The notes under the pieces: model-generated
Told to the model about the DNA's origin: nothing
Databases searched by the model: none
What the model saw: only the letters and a program-made list of their open reading frames with translations
Source: Marmoricola sp. Leaf446
Lineage (GTDB): Bacteria; Actinomycetota; Actinomycetes; Propionibacteriales; Nocardioidaceae
Direction of reading: 5' to 3'
Assembly: GCF_001424755.1 (NCBI RefSeq)
Contig: NZ_LMRF01000006.1
Coordinates: 629,015-693,014 of the forward strand
DNA: 64,000 nucleotides
Position numbers and translations under genes: made by a program
Shown: positions 15,248-22,937 of the stretch, in pieces
Numbering within the stretch: position 1 is the stretch's first letter
How the letters are laid out: each line of letters opens with the position of its first letter

Positions 15248-16413
15248 GGGGACGTGACCGGGAGGCAGGCCCGTACGCCGAACCCACCGCCCTCGACCTC
15301 GCCCCAGGAGAGCTCGCCCCCCAGCAGCCTGACCCGGTCGGTCATCCCCAGCAGCCCGCGACCGCCCGGCGGTCCCAGGAGCGACGGCCCGGCATCGGTG
15401 ACGTCGACCCGCAGGTCCTGCTCGCCCCACACCAGCACGACCCGGGCCGAGGGCGCGTGCGAGTGACGCATCACGTTGGTGAGCGACTCCTGCACCACGC
15501 GGTACGCCGTCAGCGCGAGTCCGCCGCTGACCGGCCGGCGGTCACCACGCTCGCTCAGCTCGACCGTCAGCCCGGCGCGGGTCGTCTGGGCGGCGAGCTC
15601 CGCCAGGTCGTCGATCCCCGGGGCCGGACGGTGCTCGGCGCCACCCTCCTCACGATCCGGACCCGGGTCGTCGGCGGCCGGTGTGCCGTGGTCGAGCTGC
15701 AGGAGCACGCGCACGTCGGCCAGTGCCCGCGCCCCCACCGCCTCGACGTCACGCAGCGCCTCGAGCCCGACGGCGGGATCGGTCGCGTGGTCGTGGATGC
15801 CGCCCCGCGCCCGCATCACCATCACCGAGATCGAGTGCCCCAGCACGTCGTGCAGTTCACGGGCCAGCCGGGAGCGTTCTTCCTCGACGGCCAGGCGCGC
15901 CTGCTGCCGCGAGGTGCGCGTCGCGTGCTCGGCCAGCCGCCGCGACCGTCGCGCGCTCTCAGCATGGACGCGGACCGCCGCCGCGACGCCCCACGACATC
16001 GCGACGTAGACGCAGTTCGCCACCACCGCACCGGTCGCGTCGAAGCGCGGGTCGATCGCGCCCTGGGTCCCGAGCAGCGCCAGGGACGCCAGCCCGGCGA
16101 GGACCGATCCACGCCACGAACCCGGTCCCAGGGCCGCCACGTAGGTGGCGACGAGGAACACCGCGACCCCCTGCGCCAGCAGCTCGACCTGCAACGCCCA
16201 CGGCGTGCCGACCAGGAAGACGACCTGGACCACGAGCCCGGCGGTGACCGGCGCGCGGTCGCGAAGCGCCAGCGGGAGCGTGGTGAGGAGGACCCACCCG
16301 AGGAGCGGCGCACCGACGTCACCGTCGACCCCGAGCTGCGCGACCGCCCCCACCGCGAGCCCGACGGCCAGCAGCGCGTGGCGTGTGCGTGGGTCCAGTG
16401 CCCAGGACCTCAT
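15244..16413 (-). CDS. DesK/NarX-type sensor histidine kinase
   Basis: The protein has 389 aa from ATG 16413; an ATG 12 codons upstream exists, but a TACGCT hexamer 7 bases before 16413 favours the shorter form. The N-terminal ~150 residues form about five membrane helices. A coiled region follows, then HisKA_3 with His188 in 'SRLARELHDVLGHSISVM', and a HATPase with 'VVQESLTNVMRHS' and 'GGRGLLGMTDRVRLLGG'. It partners the response regulator downstream. The signal is unknown, but the membrane domain suggests envelope sensing. Confidence 0.92.
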   Translation of the reverse strand: MRSWALDPRTRHALLAVGLAVGAVAQLGVDGDVGAPLLGWVLLTTLPLALRDRAPVTAGLVVQVVFLVGTPWALQVELLAQGVAVFLVATYVAALGPGSWRGSVLAGLASLALLGTQGAIDPRFDATGAVVANCVYVAMSWGVAAAVRVHAESARRSRRLAEHATRTSRQQARLAVEEERSRLARELHDVLGHSISVMVMRARGGIHDHATDPAVGLEALRDVEAVGARALADVRVLLQLDHGTPAADDPGPDREEGGAEHRPAPGIDDLAELAAQTTRAGLTVELSERGDRRPVSGGLALTAYRVVQESLTNVMRHSHAPSARVVLVWGEQDLRVDVTDAGPSLLGPPGGRGLLGMTDRVRLLGGELSWGEVEGGGFGVRACLPVTSP

Positions 16414-16420
16414 GTCCACG

Positions 16421-16426
16421 AGCGTA
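16421..16426 (-). promoter_or_regulatory. Candidate -10 element of the sensor kinase operon
   Basis: TACGCT on the minus strand lies 7 bases before ATG 16413. It supports the shorter start and a leaderless transcript. Confidence 0.45.
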
Positions 16427-16580
16427 GGACGATCGGCGCCCCGCGGCATCAGTCCCAGGGTGGAGATCGGCGCCCGGCGTCCTCCCTGACACCGATGCGG
16501 ATCGGCCCCACGCCGGGCGCGGCGGCGACGTACGGCTGCCTAGCGTCGCTGCCACCCAGACCACCGCACCGGGAGACGCC

Positions 16581-17315
16581 ATGACCGCCATGACCGCACC
16601 GTCCGCACCCCCCTCCGAGGTCCGTCCCAGCACGAAGCCGGGCCGGCCCGACGACGCCACCCGCCGGCGCGTGCGACGGCGACGGTGGGCCGGCGCGATG
16701 CTCGTCCTGGGCGGCGTCACCCTCGCGGCGGCGTCGATTGTGCAGCCGCGCGGGGGCGACGAGGTCTTCGCCGTCTCGGTGGCCGGCTCACGCGCCGCCT
16801 GGACCAGCTGGGGACTGCTGGTGATGGCCACCGCCCTGCTGCAGCTGCCGGCCGTGCTCGGCTACCGCGCCCGGGTCGTCACGGGCCGCGGCGTCCGGCT
16901 CACCGCGGCCGGAGGGACGCTGACCGCAGCCTCGCTGGTGGCGTTGTTCGCCTTCGGCCAGTTCCACGCCGAGGCGGCCGCGATGGTCGGCGCCCCACCT
17001 GTCTCCCAAGAGCTGCTCGACGCCTTCGCCCGGACCGACAGCGCCGTGAGCCTGGGCTTCACCGCGGTGCTCGCGCTCCTGGGCTTCCACCTCGGCTGGC
17101 CGATGCTGCTGACCGGCCTGGCCCGTGCCGGCCAGGTCCCCGCCCCGCTCGCCATCGTCGCCGGGTCGGCGGTCTTCCTCTCGCTCTTCGGCGCCGCCAT
17201 GGGAGCCGCGGGCGAGACCGTCCTGTTCGTGCTCGCCGCCGCGTCCCTCGCGGCCGTGGGGCTCCACCTGGTCCGGGGAGCCGCAACCTCCGCGGAGCCC
17301 GACCCGCGGCGCTGA
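16581..17315 (+). CDS. Multi-pass membrane protein, function unknown
   Basis: The protein has 244 aa. A basic Arg-rich N-terminal tail is followed by about six hydrophobic helices, the first being 'AMLVLGGVTLAAASIVQ'. A GGGAGA ribosome binding site lies 5 bases before ATG 16581. It is divergent from the two-component pair and may be its target; this is inferred from position only. I do not recognise the family. It converges on the diiron oxygenase gene with 3 bases between. Confidence 0.75.
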   Translation: MTAMTAPSAPPSEVRPSTKPGRPDDATRRRVRRRRWAGAMLVLGGVTLAAASIVQPRGGDEVFAVSVAGSRAAWTSWGLLVMATALLQLPAVLGYRARVVTGRGVRLTAAGGTLTAASLVALFAFGQFHAEAAAMVGAPPVSQELLDAFARTDSAVSLGFTAVLALLGFHLGWPMLLTGLARAGQVPAPLAIVAGSAVFLSLFGAAMGAAGETVLFVLAAASLAAVGLHLVRGAATSAEPDPRR

Positions 17316-17318
17316 GGC

Positions 17319-18194
17319 TCACCCCAGCAGCAGCGACCCCCGCCAGGTCTTCTCCTGGTGGGCGGGCAGCAGCCGGTTCTCGCGCAGGAACGCCAGCGGC
17401 TTCTCCCCCATCCACTGCATCGTGGCGCGGTAGTGGGGGTTGCCGAGCGCCGCACGACGCCCCACCCGAGGGTCGATGCCGACCGAGCGGTAGACCTCGG
17501 GGTTGACCAGCGAGCGGGCCACCATGAAGCAGGTCTGCGCGGTCAGGACCTGCTGCTTCAGCAGCGCCAGCCCGGACAGTCCCGCCACCTGGCGGCGTAC
17601 CTCGTCGCGGGCGAAGGTCATGTGCCGCGCCTCCTCCAGCACGTGGATCCGCGCGACCATCCGCGTCACCGGCTGCACCCGCTCGTCCTTCATCACCTCG
17701 CGCTGCCAGGTGTCGAGGATCTCCTCGGCCACCAGGATCGAGGCGTACGCCGAGGGCCCGCGCACCACCGTGTGGAAGAGCCGACCGAGGCGGTGCACCG
17801 AGGCGGGCGGGCCGTACGCCGGGACGTCGAGGTGGGCGATCGACTTGCCGAACATGGTGGAGTGCCGGCACTCGTCGGCCACCTCGGTCAACGCGTAGTG
17901 CATGTGCGCGGTGGTCGGGTCGTCGTCGTACGCGTCCCGGAGCATCATCTGCATCAGGATCAGCTCGAACCACAGCCCGACGCTCGCGATCGAGGCGACC
18001 TCGTGGTTCGACAGCGTGACCCGCTGCTCCGGGGTGAGGCCCTCCCACAGCTCGGTGCCGTAGAGCGACATCCGCTCGGGCTGCATCCCCCACAGCGTCG
18101 GGTCCACGGCGGCGTCCCAGTCGATGTCGACCTCGGGGTCGTAGGAGTGGCGCGCGGACGACTTCAGCAGGCGCTCGGGGACGGAGAGGCTCAT
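17319..18194 (-). CDS. AurF-type non-heme diiron oxygenase
   Basis: The protein has 291 aa. Iron-ligand motifs are visible: 'SNHEVASIASVGLWFE', 'ALTEVADECRHSTMFGKS' (ExxxH-type), 'ILVAEEILDTWQ' and 'ARIHVLEEARHMTFARDEVRRQ'. This is the p-aminobenzoate N-oxygenase (AurF) family, which oxidises amino groups or hydrocarbons using a di-iron centre. Many actinobacterial homologues sit beside TetR regulators and are not linked to antibiotic clusters. A CAGGAG site precedes ATG 18194. The divergent TetR gene and double operator at 18211-18243 indicate repression released by a substrate. Confidence 0.9.
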   Translation of the reverse strand: MSLSVPERLLKSSARHSYDPEVDIDWDAAVDPTLWGMQPERMSLYGTELWEGLTPEQRVTLSNHEVASIASVGLWFELILMQMMLRDAYDDDPTTAHMHYALTEVADECRHSTMFGKSIAHLDVPAYGPPASVHRLGRLFHTVVRGPSAYASILVAEEILDTWQREVMKDERVQPVTRMVARIHVLEEARHMTFARDEVRRQVAGLSGLALLKQQVLTAQTCFMVARSLVNPEVYRSVGIDPRVGRRAALGNPHYRATMQWMGEKPLAFLRENRLLPAHQEKTWRGSLLLG

Positions 18195-18210
18195 CGGGAC
18201 TCCTGACTCG

Positions 18211-18243
18211 AAGTAACTGTTACTTGCCGTAACACTGAGTTAC
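18211..18243. promoter_or_regulatory. Double palindromic TetR operator
   Basis: Site 1 is AAGTAAC-T-GTTACTT (18211-18225), a perfect dyad. Site 2 is GTAAC-ACTGA-GTTAC (18229-18243). Both share GTAAC/GTTAC half-sites. They fill the 50-base gap between the oxygenase start (18194) and the TetR start (18245), so one regulator can control both directions. Confidence 0.85.
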
Positions 18244-18244
18244 T

Positions 18245-18982
18245 GTGACGACCATGACACGCCGCGTCAAGGACGTCACCGACACCGCTAGACGCGTCGG
18301 CACCGGGGTGCGGGACGGGGTCAAGGACCTGGTCTCCTCCGAGGACGGCCGCGCCTCCCGCTGGGACGAGCACCGCGAGGCGCGTCGCGCCGAGCTGGTC
18401 GAGGCCGCGGTCGCCGCGATCGACGAGCACGGGCCGGGCGCGTCGATCGCGCAGGTCTCGGCGTCGGCCGGGGTGAGCCGGCCCGTGCTCTACCGCTACT
18501 TCGCCGACAAGGACGACCTCTACCGCGCCGTCGGCGCCTGGGGCGCGCAGCAGGTGATCGACGGGCTGCTCCCCGTGCTGCTGACCGACACCCCGATCCG
18601 CGAGCGCGTGGAGAAGGGGTGCGAGGTCTACCTGCGGCTGATCGCCGCCCACCCCCACGTGTTCTTCCTGCTCGTCGAGCACCCCACGACCGACGACCCC
18701 CTGGCCGACGGCAAGGAGATGGTCGCCGCGACCATCGCCCGCACCCTCGGCGACGTCCTGCGCGACCTCGGCCTCGACGCCGCCGGCGCGGAGCCCTGGG
18801 CGCACGGCCTGGTCGGGCTCGGTCTCTCCACCGGCGAGTGGTGGCTGCGGCGCAGGACGATGAGCCGGGCGGCGGTCTCGCGCTACCTCAGCTCGTTCGT
18901 CTGGCACGCCTTCGAGGGCATCGCCTCCGAGCACGGCGTCGTCGTCGACCGCCAGGGCAAGCTGCGGCTGGTGGCCGAGTGA
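18245..18982 (+). CDS. TetR/AcrR-family repressor
   Basis: The protein has 245 aa from GTG 18245; ATG 18254 is an alternative. An unusual ~40-residue N-terminal extension precedes the TetR HTH ('RRAELVEAAVAAIDEHGPGASIAQVSASAGVSRPVLYRYFADKDDLYRAVG'). The C-terminal ligand domain is helical. It is divergent from the diiron oxygenase with two GTAAC/GTTAC palindromes between them. Its stop overlaps the DUF4873 gene start, so oxygenase, regulator and DUF4873 protein form one regulon. Confidence 0.92.
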   Translation: MTTMTRRVKDVTDTARRVGTGVRDGVKDLVSSEDGRASRWDEHREARRAELVEAAVAAIDEHGPGASIAQVSASAGVSRPVLYRYFADKDDLYRAVGAWGAQQVIDGLLPVLLTDTPIRERVEKGCEVYLRLIAAHPHVFFLLVEHPTTDDPLADGKEMVAATIARTLGDVLRDLGLDAAGAEPWAHGLVGLGLSTGEWWLRRRTMSRAAVSRYLSSFVWHAFEGIASEHGVVVDRQGKLRLVAE

Positions 18983-19287
18983 GCGCGCCGACGACGCCGG
19001 ACACCCCGAACACGACGCCGGTCGTCCACGAGCCCGGGGAGTCCTACGACGGACCCGCGCTGGTCGGCGGCGTGGAGGTCCGGGTCCGGCTGCGCGGCCA
19101 CTTCCAGCCCATCGACGGGCTGTTCCACTGGTGGGGCCGCGTCGCAGCCGACGACTCCCTGGACGACGGCAGGTCCGGGTCGGTTGTCACGCTGCGCACG
19201 GCGTACGGCGAGGCGCCGGCTCGGCTCTCCGACCGCGACCCCTGGGGTCGGTTCCGGGTCAGCGGGACGGGTCGGCCTCCCTTCTAG
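18979..19287 (+). CDS. DUF4873 protein
   Basis: The protein has 102 aa. 'YDGPALVGGVEVRVRLRGHFQPIDGLFHWWGRV' and the C-terminal 'GEAPARLSDRDPWGRFRVSGTGRPPF' are the DUF4873 signature. In actinobacteria this domain also occurs fused to flavin monooxygenases, so it is oxidation-associated by genome context. The GTG start overlaps the TetR stop (GTGA). The protein is small, soluble and beta-rich, and its function is unproven. Confidence 0.9.
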   Translation: MSAPTTPDTPNTTPVVHEPGESYDGPALVGGVEVRVRLRGHFQPIDGLFHWWGRVAADDSLDDGRSGSVVTLRTAYGEAPARLSDRDPWGRFRVSGTGRPPF

Positions 19288-19301
19288 GGCTGGGCTGACC
19301 G

Positions 19302-19360
19302 GTGGCGGATTCCCGAGGTCGCCTGGGAAACCGCCACTGCGCCGGAGCAACATCTCCGGC
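19302..19360. terminator. Two hairpins downstream of the DUF4873 gene
   Basis: Hairpin A (19302-19337) pairs GTGGCGG with CCGCCAC and TTCCC with GGGAA around a TCG loop. Hairpin B (19341-19360) pairs GCCGGAG with CTCCGGC. Neither has a T-tract. The CTGGGAAACCG arm of hairpin A recurs in the hairpin at 52079-52170. Confidence 0.5.
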
Positions 19361-19459
19361 GGAGCGCCCGGCTCCCCGGCGCAGCAGACCGCGGGGCGTC
19401 GTACGTCGGTCCGCGAGTGCCAGTGTCAGACCAGCGTCGTCGACACCCCGGTCGCACAG

Positions 19460-19529
19460 CGCTGGCGTGTCAGCGAGGGGCAGTTTCACCGGCCGGCCGG
19501 TGAAACTGCCCCTCACCGGGATGCCAGCG
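19460..19529. repeat. Perfect 40-bp palindrome, copy 1 of a family
   Basis: The core 19475-19514 is a perfect, loopless 40-bp palindrome; its left half is GAGGGGCAGTTTCACCGGCC. Outer 7-bp arms (CGCTGGC at 19460-19466, complement at 19523-19529) extend the dyad across two unpaired 8-base segments. It sits between convergent genes, and a second copy lies at 26223-26256 in the same kind of junction. Confidence 0.85.
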
Positions 19530-19565
19530 TCGCCGCACACCCACCGGACGACCGAGACCTACCGC

Positions 19566-19769
19566 TCAGACGACCGCCGACGTGCCGCAGATGCCGCACA
19601 CCTCGAGCTCCTGCCGCTTCCAGCGGGCGACGGGGACGAAGAAGAGCGTGAACTGGCGGTACTGCCGCATCCGCGCCCACCGCGTCGTGTTGTGGCAGCG
19701 CGGGCAGGTGCGGGAGTCGCCCGGGCCGACGTGGCGCTGCTTGGTGCCGAAGCCGAAGAGGAGGAACAC
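19566..19769 (-). CDS. Small zinc-ribbon protein (67 aa)
   Basis: Two Cys pairs, 'TCPRCHNTTRW' and 'EVCGICGTSAVV', form a classic zinc ribbon at the two ends of the chain. Between them is a hydrophobic 'RQFTLFFVPVARWKRQ' segment. This is the widespread actinobacterial 'zinc-ribbon domain-containing protein', of unknown role. The GTG start at 19769 has a TAGGCT hexamer 6 bases upstream. Confidence 0.85.
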   Translation of the reverse strand: MFLLFGFGTKQRHVGPGDSRTCPRCHNTTRWARMRQYRQFTLFFVPVARWKRQELEVCGICGTSAVV

Positions 19770-19775
19770 CGCGCC

Positions 19776-19781
19776 AGCCTA
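19776..19781 (-). promoter_or_regulatory. Candidate -10 element of the zinc-ribbon gene
   Basis: TAGGCT on the minus strand lies 6 bases before GTG 19769, a leaderless configuration. Confidence 0.5.
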
Positions 19782-19792
19782 GGCAGGCGGGC

Positions 19793-21163
19793 TCACGCGG
19801 TGCGGAGGTGCTCGGGATCGACGACGCGACGTGCCACCGGGCCGGTGAGCGCGACCGCGAGTCGCACCGCACACGCGGCCAGGACCGGCGTGAGCACGAC
19901 GCACGCCAGGGTGAGCACGAGCGGGGCCGGTCCGGCCGCCGGGTCGACGACCGCCGTGCCGCCCACCGTCCACGCGCCGAGCAGCGTGCCGACGAGCGAC
20001 ATCGGGACCGCGACGAGGTAGCCCTCCCACTGCTGCGAGCGGCGGACGTCGGTCGCCGGCACACCCAGGGCGTGCAGCGAGGCCATCGAGCGACGCCGGT
20101 CGGTGAGCGTCTCAACGGAGTGCACCGCGAGCGTCAGGCTCACCAGCAGCAGGGTCACGAGCAGCCCCAGGGCGACCAGGACGTAGGAGAAGACGAAGAA
20201 GAAGTCCGCTCCGCCCGACCCGACCACGTCGCCCAGCAGCACGCCGACGCCGCCCGCCACCAGACCCACCCCACCGACCGCCGCGCCCGCCCGACCCGCG
20301 GGCCGCGGGTCCACGACCAGCCGCCTGGCCGCGAGCAGGACGGGGACGGTGCTCGCACGGTCCTGCGCCACGCGACCCGCGAGGTGGGCTGCCCACGGTC
20401 CGGTGCTGACGAAGGCGAGGACCGTGACCGCGACCAGCGCGAGCGTCCCGAACCCGTCCACGAACAGGGCGTACGCCACGGGCGGGACGACCGCCGCGGG
20501 GACGGTGAGGAGGACCAGCGCGACCAGGACGCAGGCCCCCCACGGTCGCGGCGCCCGCGCTGCGCTGCGACGCGACACGCCGTGGGGAGGGTCGCTGACC
20601 CCGGAGCCGGTGCGCAGCCCGAGCAGGACACCGAGGGCAGTGACGCCCGCCACGACCGACGTGACCATCCACCAGGTCGGCGTGACCGAGGTCGGGACCA
20701 GCGCGACGGAGTAGCCGTAGTCACCGACCACCAGGGACGGACCGCCGTCGGCACCGCCGCCGAGGACGGACCGCAGCACACCGAAGCCGACGATGCCGAG
20801 CAGCGAGCCGACCAGGGCGGGGACGGCGACCTCCCCCGCCCCCAGCAGGCGCGCCTCGCGCGCCGTCACGCCTGCGATCCGCAGGCCGGCCAGCCGGCGC
20901 TGCCGCGAGGCGTTGCCGAGCCGCAACGCCTGGTGGAGCAGGAGCAGCAGCGGCACCACGAGCAGGCTCATGCCGAGCACGGTGCCGTAGCGCAGCCCCG
21001 GCTCCTGGACCACGTTGAACAACAGCTCGTCGGGGTCGGCGGGGAGCATCAGCACGGCGACCACCACCAGGACCAGCGAGGTCACCACCGCCGTCGTCGC
21101 GGCGACCACCACCGGCCGCAGCCGTCCGCCCCGGCGCAGCAGGACGAGCGCGAGCGTCGTCAC
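19793..21163 (-). CDS. FtsX-like ABC transporter permease
   Basis: The protein has 456 aa and about 8-10 hydrophobic segments. The arrangement is a first helix, 'LRLGNASRQRRLAGLRIAGVTAREARLLGAGEVAVPALVG', and a C-terminal repeat 'SMASLHALGVPATDVRRSQQWEGYLVAVPMSLVGTLLGAW', matching the MacB/FtsX-type permease fold. It is the last gene of a three-gene PadR-ATPase-permease operon; its start overlaps the ATPase stop by 4 bases. It likely moves a lipid, peptide or drug outward, or acts in envelope stress. Confidence 0.88.
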   Translation of the reverse strand: MTTLALVLLRRGGRLRPVVVAATTAVVTSLVLVVVAVLMLPADPDELLFNVVQEPGLRYGTVLGMSLLVVPLLLLLHQALRLGNASRQRRLAGLRIAGVTAREARLLGAGEVAVPALVGSLLGIVGFGVLRSVLGGGADGGPSLVVGDYGYSVALVPTSVTPTWWMVTSVVAGVTALGVLLGLRTGSGVSDPPHGVSRRSAARAPRPWGACVLVALVLLTVPAAVVPPVAYALFVDGFGTLALVAVTVLAFVSTGPWAAHLAGRVAQDRASTVPVLLAARRLVVDPRPAGRAGAAVGGVGLVAGGVGVLLGDVVGSGGADFFFVFSYVLVALGLLVTLLLVSLTLAVHSVETLTDRRRSMASLHALGVPATDVRRSQQWEGYLVAVPMSLVGTLLGAWTVGGTAVVDPAAGPAPLVLTLACVVLTPVLAACAVRLAVALTGPVARRVVDPEHLRTA

Positions 21164-21861
21164 CGCACGACCGCCGGGTCGTCGACGGCGCCGTCGCGCA
21201 GCACGACCTCGCGATCGGCGTACGCAGCGACGCGGTTGTCGTGCGTCACCAGCACCACCGCGGCGCCGGTGGACTGCGCGGTCGAGACCAGGACCTCCAT
21301 CACGTCCTCACCGCTGACCCGGTCGAGCGAGCCCGTCGGCTCGTCGGCGAAGACGACCGACGGCCCGGTCACCAGCGCGCGGGCCATCGCGACCCGCTGG
21401 GACTCCCCGCCGGAGAGGTCGCCGGGCAGCGCGTCGGCCAGGCCGGCGGCCCCGAGACGGTCCAGCCACGCCAGCGCGGCGGTGCGGGCGGCGGCGCGGC
21501 CGTGCCGCTCGAGCAACAGCGGGACCATGACGTTCTGCACCGCGCTCAGCTCGGGCACCAGCTGGCCGAACTGCAGCACCAGCCCGAACTCGCGGCGCCG
21601 CAGCCGGGTGCGCGTCGCCTCCGGCAGGTCGTCGAGGCGCGAGCCGTCGTAGGCGACCGAGCCGGCCTCGGGGCGCAGCACCCCGGCCAGGCACAGCAGC
21701 AGCGTCGACTTGCCGCTGCCGGACGGGCCGGTGAGGGCCACCACCTCGCCCGCGGCCACCTCGACCGAGGCGCCGCGCAGGGCCTCGGTGCGACCGAAGG
21801 ACTTGTGCAGGGCGTGCGCGCGCAGCAGCGCCGTGGCGCCACTCCCGTCAGTGCTGGTCAT
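21160..21861 (-). CDS. ABC transporter ATP-binding protein (LolD/MacB type)
   Basis: The protein has 233 aa. Walker A is 'LTGPSGSGKSTLL', Q-loop 'FGLVLQFGQLVPEL', signature 'LSGGESQRVAMARAL', Walker B 'SVVFADEPTGSLD' and H-loop 'VVLVTHDNRV'. It pairs with the permease downstream. ATG 21861 overlaps the PadR stop (ATGA), which excludes the longer Arg-rich frame. Confidence 0.94.
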   Translation of the reverse strand: MTSTDGSGATALLRAHALHKSFGRTEALRGASVEVAAGEVVALTGPSGSGKSTLLLCLAGVLRPEAGSVAYDGSRLDDLPEATRTRLRRREFGLVLQFGQLVPELSAVQNVMVPLLLERHGRAAARTAALAWLDRLGAAGLADALPGDLSGGESQRVAMARALVTGPSVVFADEPTGSLDRVSGEDVMEVLVSTAQSTGAAVVLVTHDNRVAAYADREVVLRDGAVDDPAVVR

Positions 21862-22382
21862 CGCAGTGCGTTCCCCTCGTCGGCGACCCGTGCAGCCGCG
21901 TCGTCCAGCCACCTCAGGTCGGCGTCGAGGTGGACGATGGTGTGGTCGAGCGCGATCCGCGCCTCGACGTCGGGCGCCGCTCGCTGCTCGGCGACCAGGG
22001 CCCGCATCCGCTCGAGGTGGAGCGCCCGCTGGGCGGCCAGGAAGGGGCGGGCGTCCCGGTGCAGCCGCAGCGCGGTGACGGTCTTGCGCACCAGCTCCTC
22101 CGCGGCGTACGGCCCGGGCTGCTCGGGGGTGGCGAGCCAGTCGAGCAGCACCTCCTCGCCGACCTCGGAGATGGCGTAGACGGTGCGCTCGGGACCGCTC
22201 CCGCCCTCGGTCGCGGCGACCTCGACCTGCCCGTCGCGCTCGAGCCGCGCCAGCGTCGCGTAGACCTGGCCGTAGGCCAGCGGCTTGGCGCCGGGCAGCC
22301 GGGCGTCGTGCTCGCGCTTGAGGTCGTAGCCGTGCGCCGGACCGCCCGCGAGGACGCCGAGCAGCACGTGGGCGGTGGACAT
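21858..22382 (-). CDS. PadR-family transcriptional regulator
   Basis: The protein has 174 aa from ATG 22382. The N-terminal winged helix ('HVLLGVLAGGPAHGYDLKREHDARLPGAKPLAYGQVYATLARLERDGQVEVAA') is PadR, and the C-terminal helices ('VTALRLHRDARPFLAAQRALHLERMRALVAEQR') form the dimerisation domain. As the first gene of the ABC operon it probably autorepresses it. A TATAGT hexamer 6 bases before the ATG supports this start over the Met five codons upstream. Confidence 0.92.
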   Translation of the reverse strand: MSTAHVLLGVLAGGPAHGYDLKREHDARLPGAKPLAYGQVYATLARLERDGQVEVAATEGGSGPERTVYAISEVGEEVLLDWLATPEQPGPYAAEELVRKTVTALRLHRDARPFLAAQRALHLERMRALVAEQRAAPDVEARIALDHTIVHLDADLRWLDDAAARVADEGNALR

Positions 22383-22388
22383 GGCGCG

Positions 22389-22394
22389 ACTATA
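22389..22394 (-). promoter_or_regulatory. Candidate -10 element of the PadR-ABC operon
   Basis: TATAGT on the minus strand lies 6 bases before ATG 22382, the clearest leaderless promoter in the window. Confidence 0.55.
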
Positions 22395-22421
22395 CACACG
22401 ATGACTACTCGGAGTGAATAG
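22390..22421. promoter_or_regulatory. Candidate PadR operator
   Basis: CTATACAC (22390-22397) and GTGAATAG (22414-22421) form an inverted repeat with one mismatch and a 16-base spacer. It overlaps the -10 hexamer of the PadR operon, so binding would block transcription. Confidence 0.5.
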
Positions 22422-22464
22422 AGACCTGGGCGAGCCCGACCGGTGCCACCTGAGGTTGCATGTC

Positions 22465-22479
22465 CATAGCCTGCCTATG
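22465..22479. promoter_or_regulatory. Candidate MarR operator
   Basis: CATAG-CCTGC-CTATG is a perfect dyad that abuts the CATACT hexamer (22480-22485) of the marR gene. It is well placed for autorepression of the marR-MFS operon. Confidence 0.6.
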
Positions 22480-22485
22480 CATACT
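22480..22485 (+). promoter_or_regulatory. Candidate -10 element of the marR-MFS operon
   Basis: CATACT (5/6 to TATACT) ends 7 bases before GTG 22493. Confidence 0.45.
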
Positions 22486-22492
22486 GGTTGTC

Positions 22493-22909
22493 GTGAGCAA
22501 CCACGACGTGCAGCACCTCAGCAACGAGCTGGTGGTCCTGACCGCCCGGCTGGTGCGTGTCGTACGCCGCAACGACGTCGGCGTCCCGGCCGCCAGCACC
22601 CGCGTGCTGAGCCTGCTCGACGAGCTCGGTCCCAGCACGGTCGGTGCGCTCGCCGAGGCCGACCGCTGCCGCCAGCCGACGATGACCGGGCTGGTCAAGG
22701 GCCTCGCCGACAAGGGCTGGGTCGACCGCTCCCCCCACCCCGACGACGCCCGCTCGACCCTGGTCGCGCTGAGCGACGCGGGCCGGGCGCAGCTCGCTGG
22801 CGTCCGCGAGCGCAACGCCGCGCTCGTCGCCGACCGCACCGAGGCCGCCGGCCTCTCCCCCGACGACCTCGCCACCGCCGTAGCGGTCCTGCGCGAGCTC
22901 GTCTCCTGA
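22493..22909 (+). CDS. MarR-family transcriptional regulator
   Basis: The protein has 138 aa from GTG 22493. The winged helix 'RVLSLLDELGPSTVGALAEADRCRQPTMTGLVKGLADKGWVDRSPHPDDARSTLVALSDAGRAQL' carries the MarR recognition helix and the D-x-R wing. The upstream ATG at 22460 would put codons inside the operator and promoter, so it is rejected. It is followed after 28 bases by an MFS exporter it very likely represses. Confidence 0.92.
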   Translation: MSNHDVQHLSNELVVLTARLVRVVRRNDVGVPAASTRVLSLLDELGPSTVGALAEADRCRQPTMTGLVKGLADKGWVDRSPHPDDARSTLVALSDAGRAQLAGVRERNAALVADRTEAAGLSPDDLATAVAVLRELVS

Positions 22910-22937
22910 CCATCCACCACCACCTGCAGAGGAAGTC

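Noticed and set aside
11793..15287. Minus-strand open frame of >1100 codons through helicase, hydrolase and response-regulator genes
   Set aside because: It crosses three genes out of frame and has only Arg/Gly/Pro-rich composition, so it is not real.
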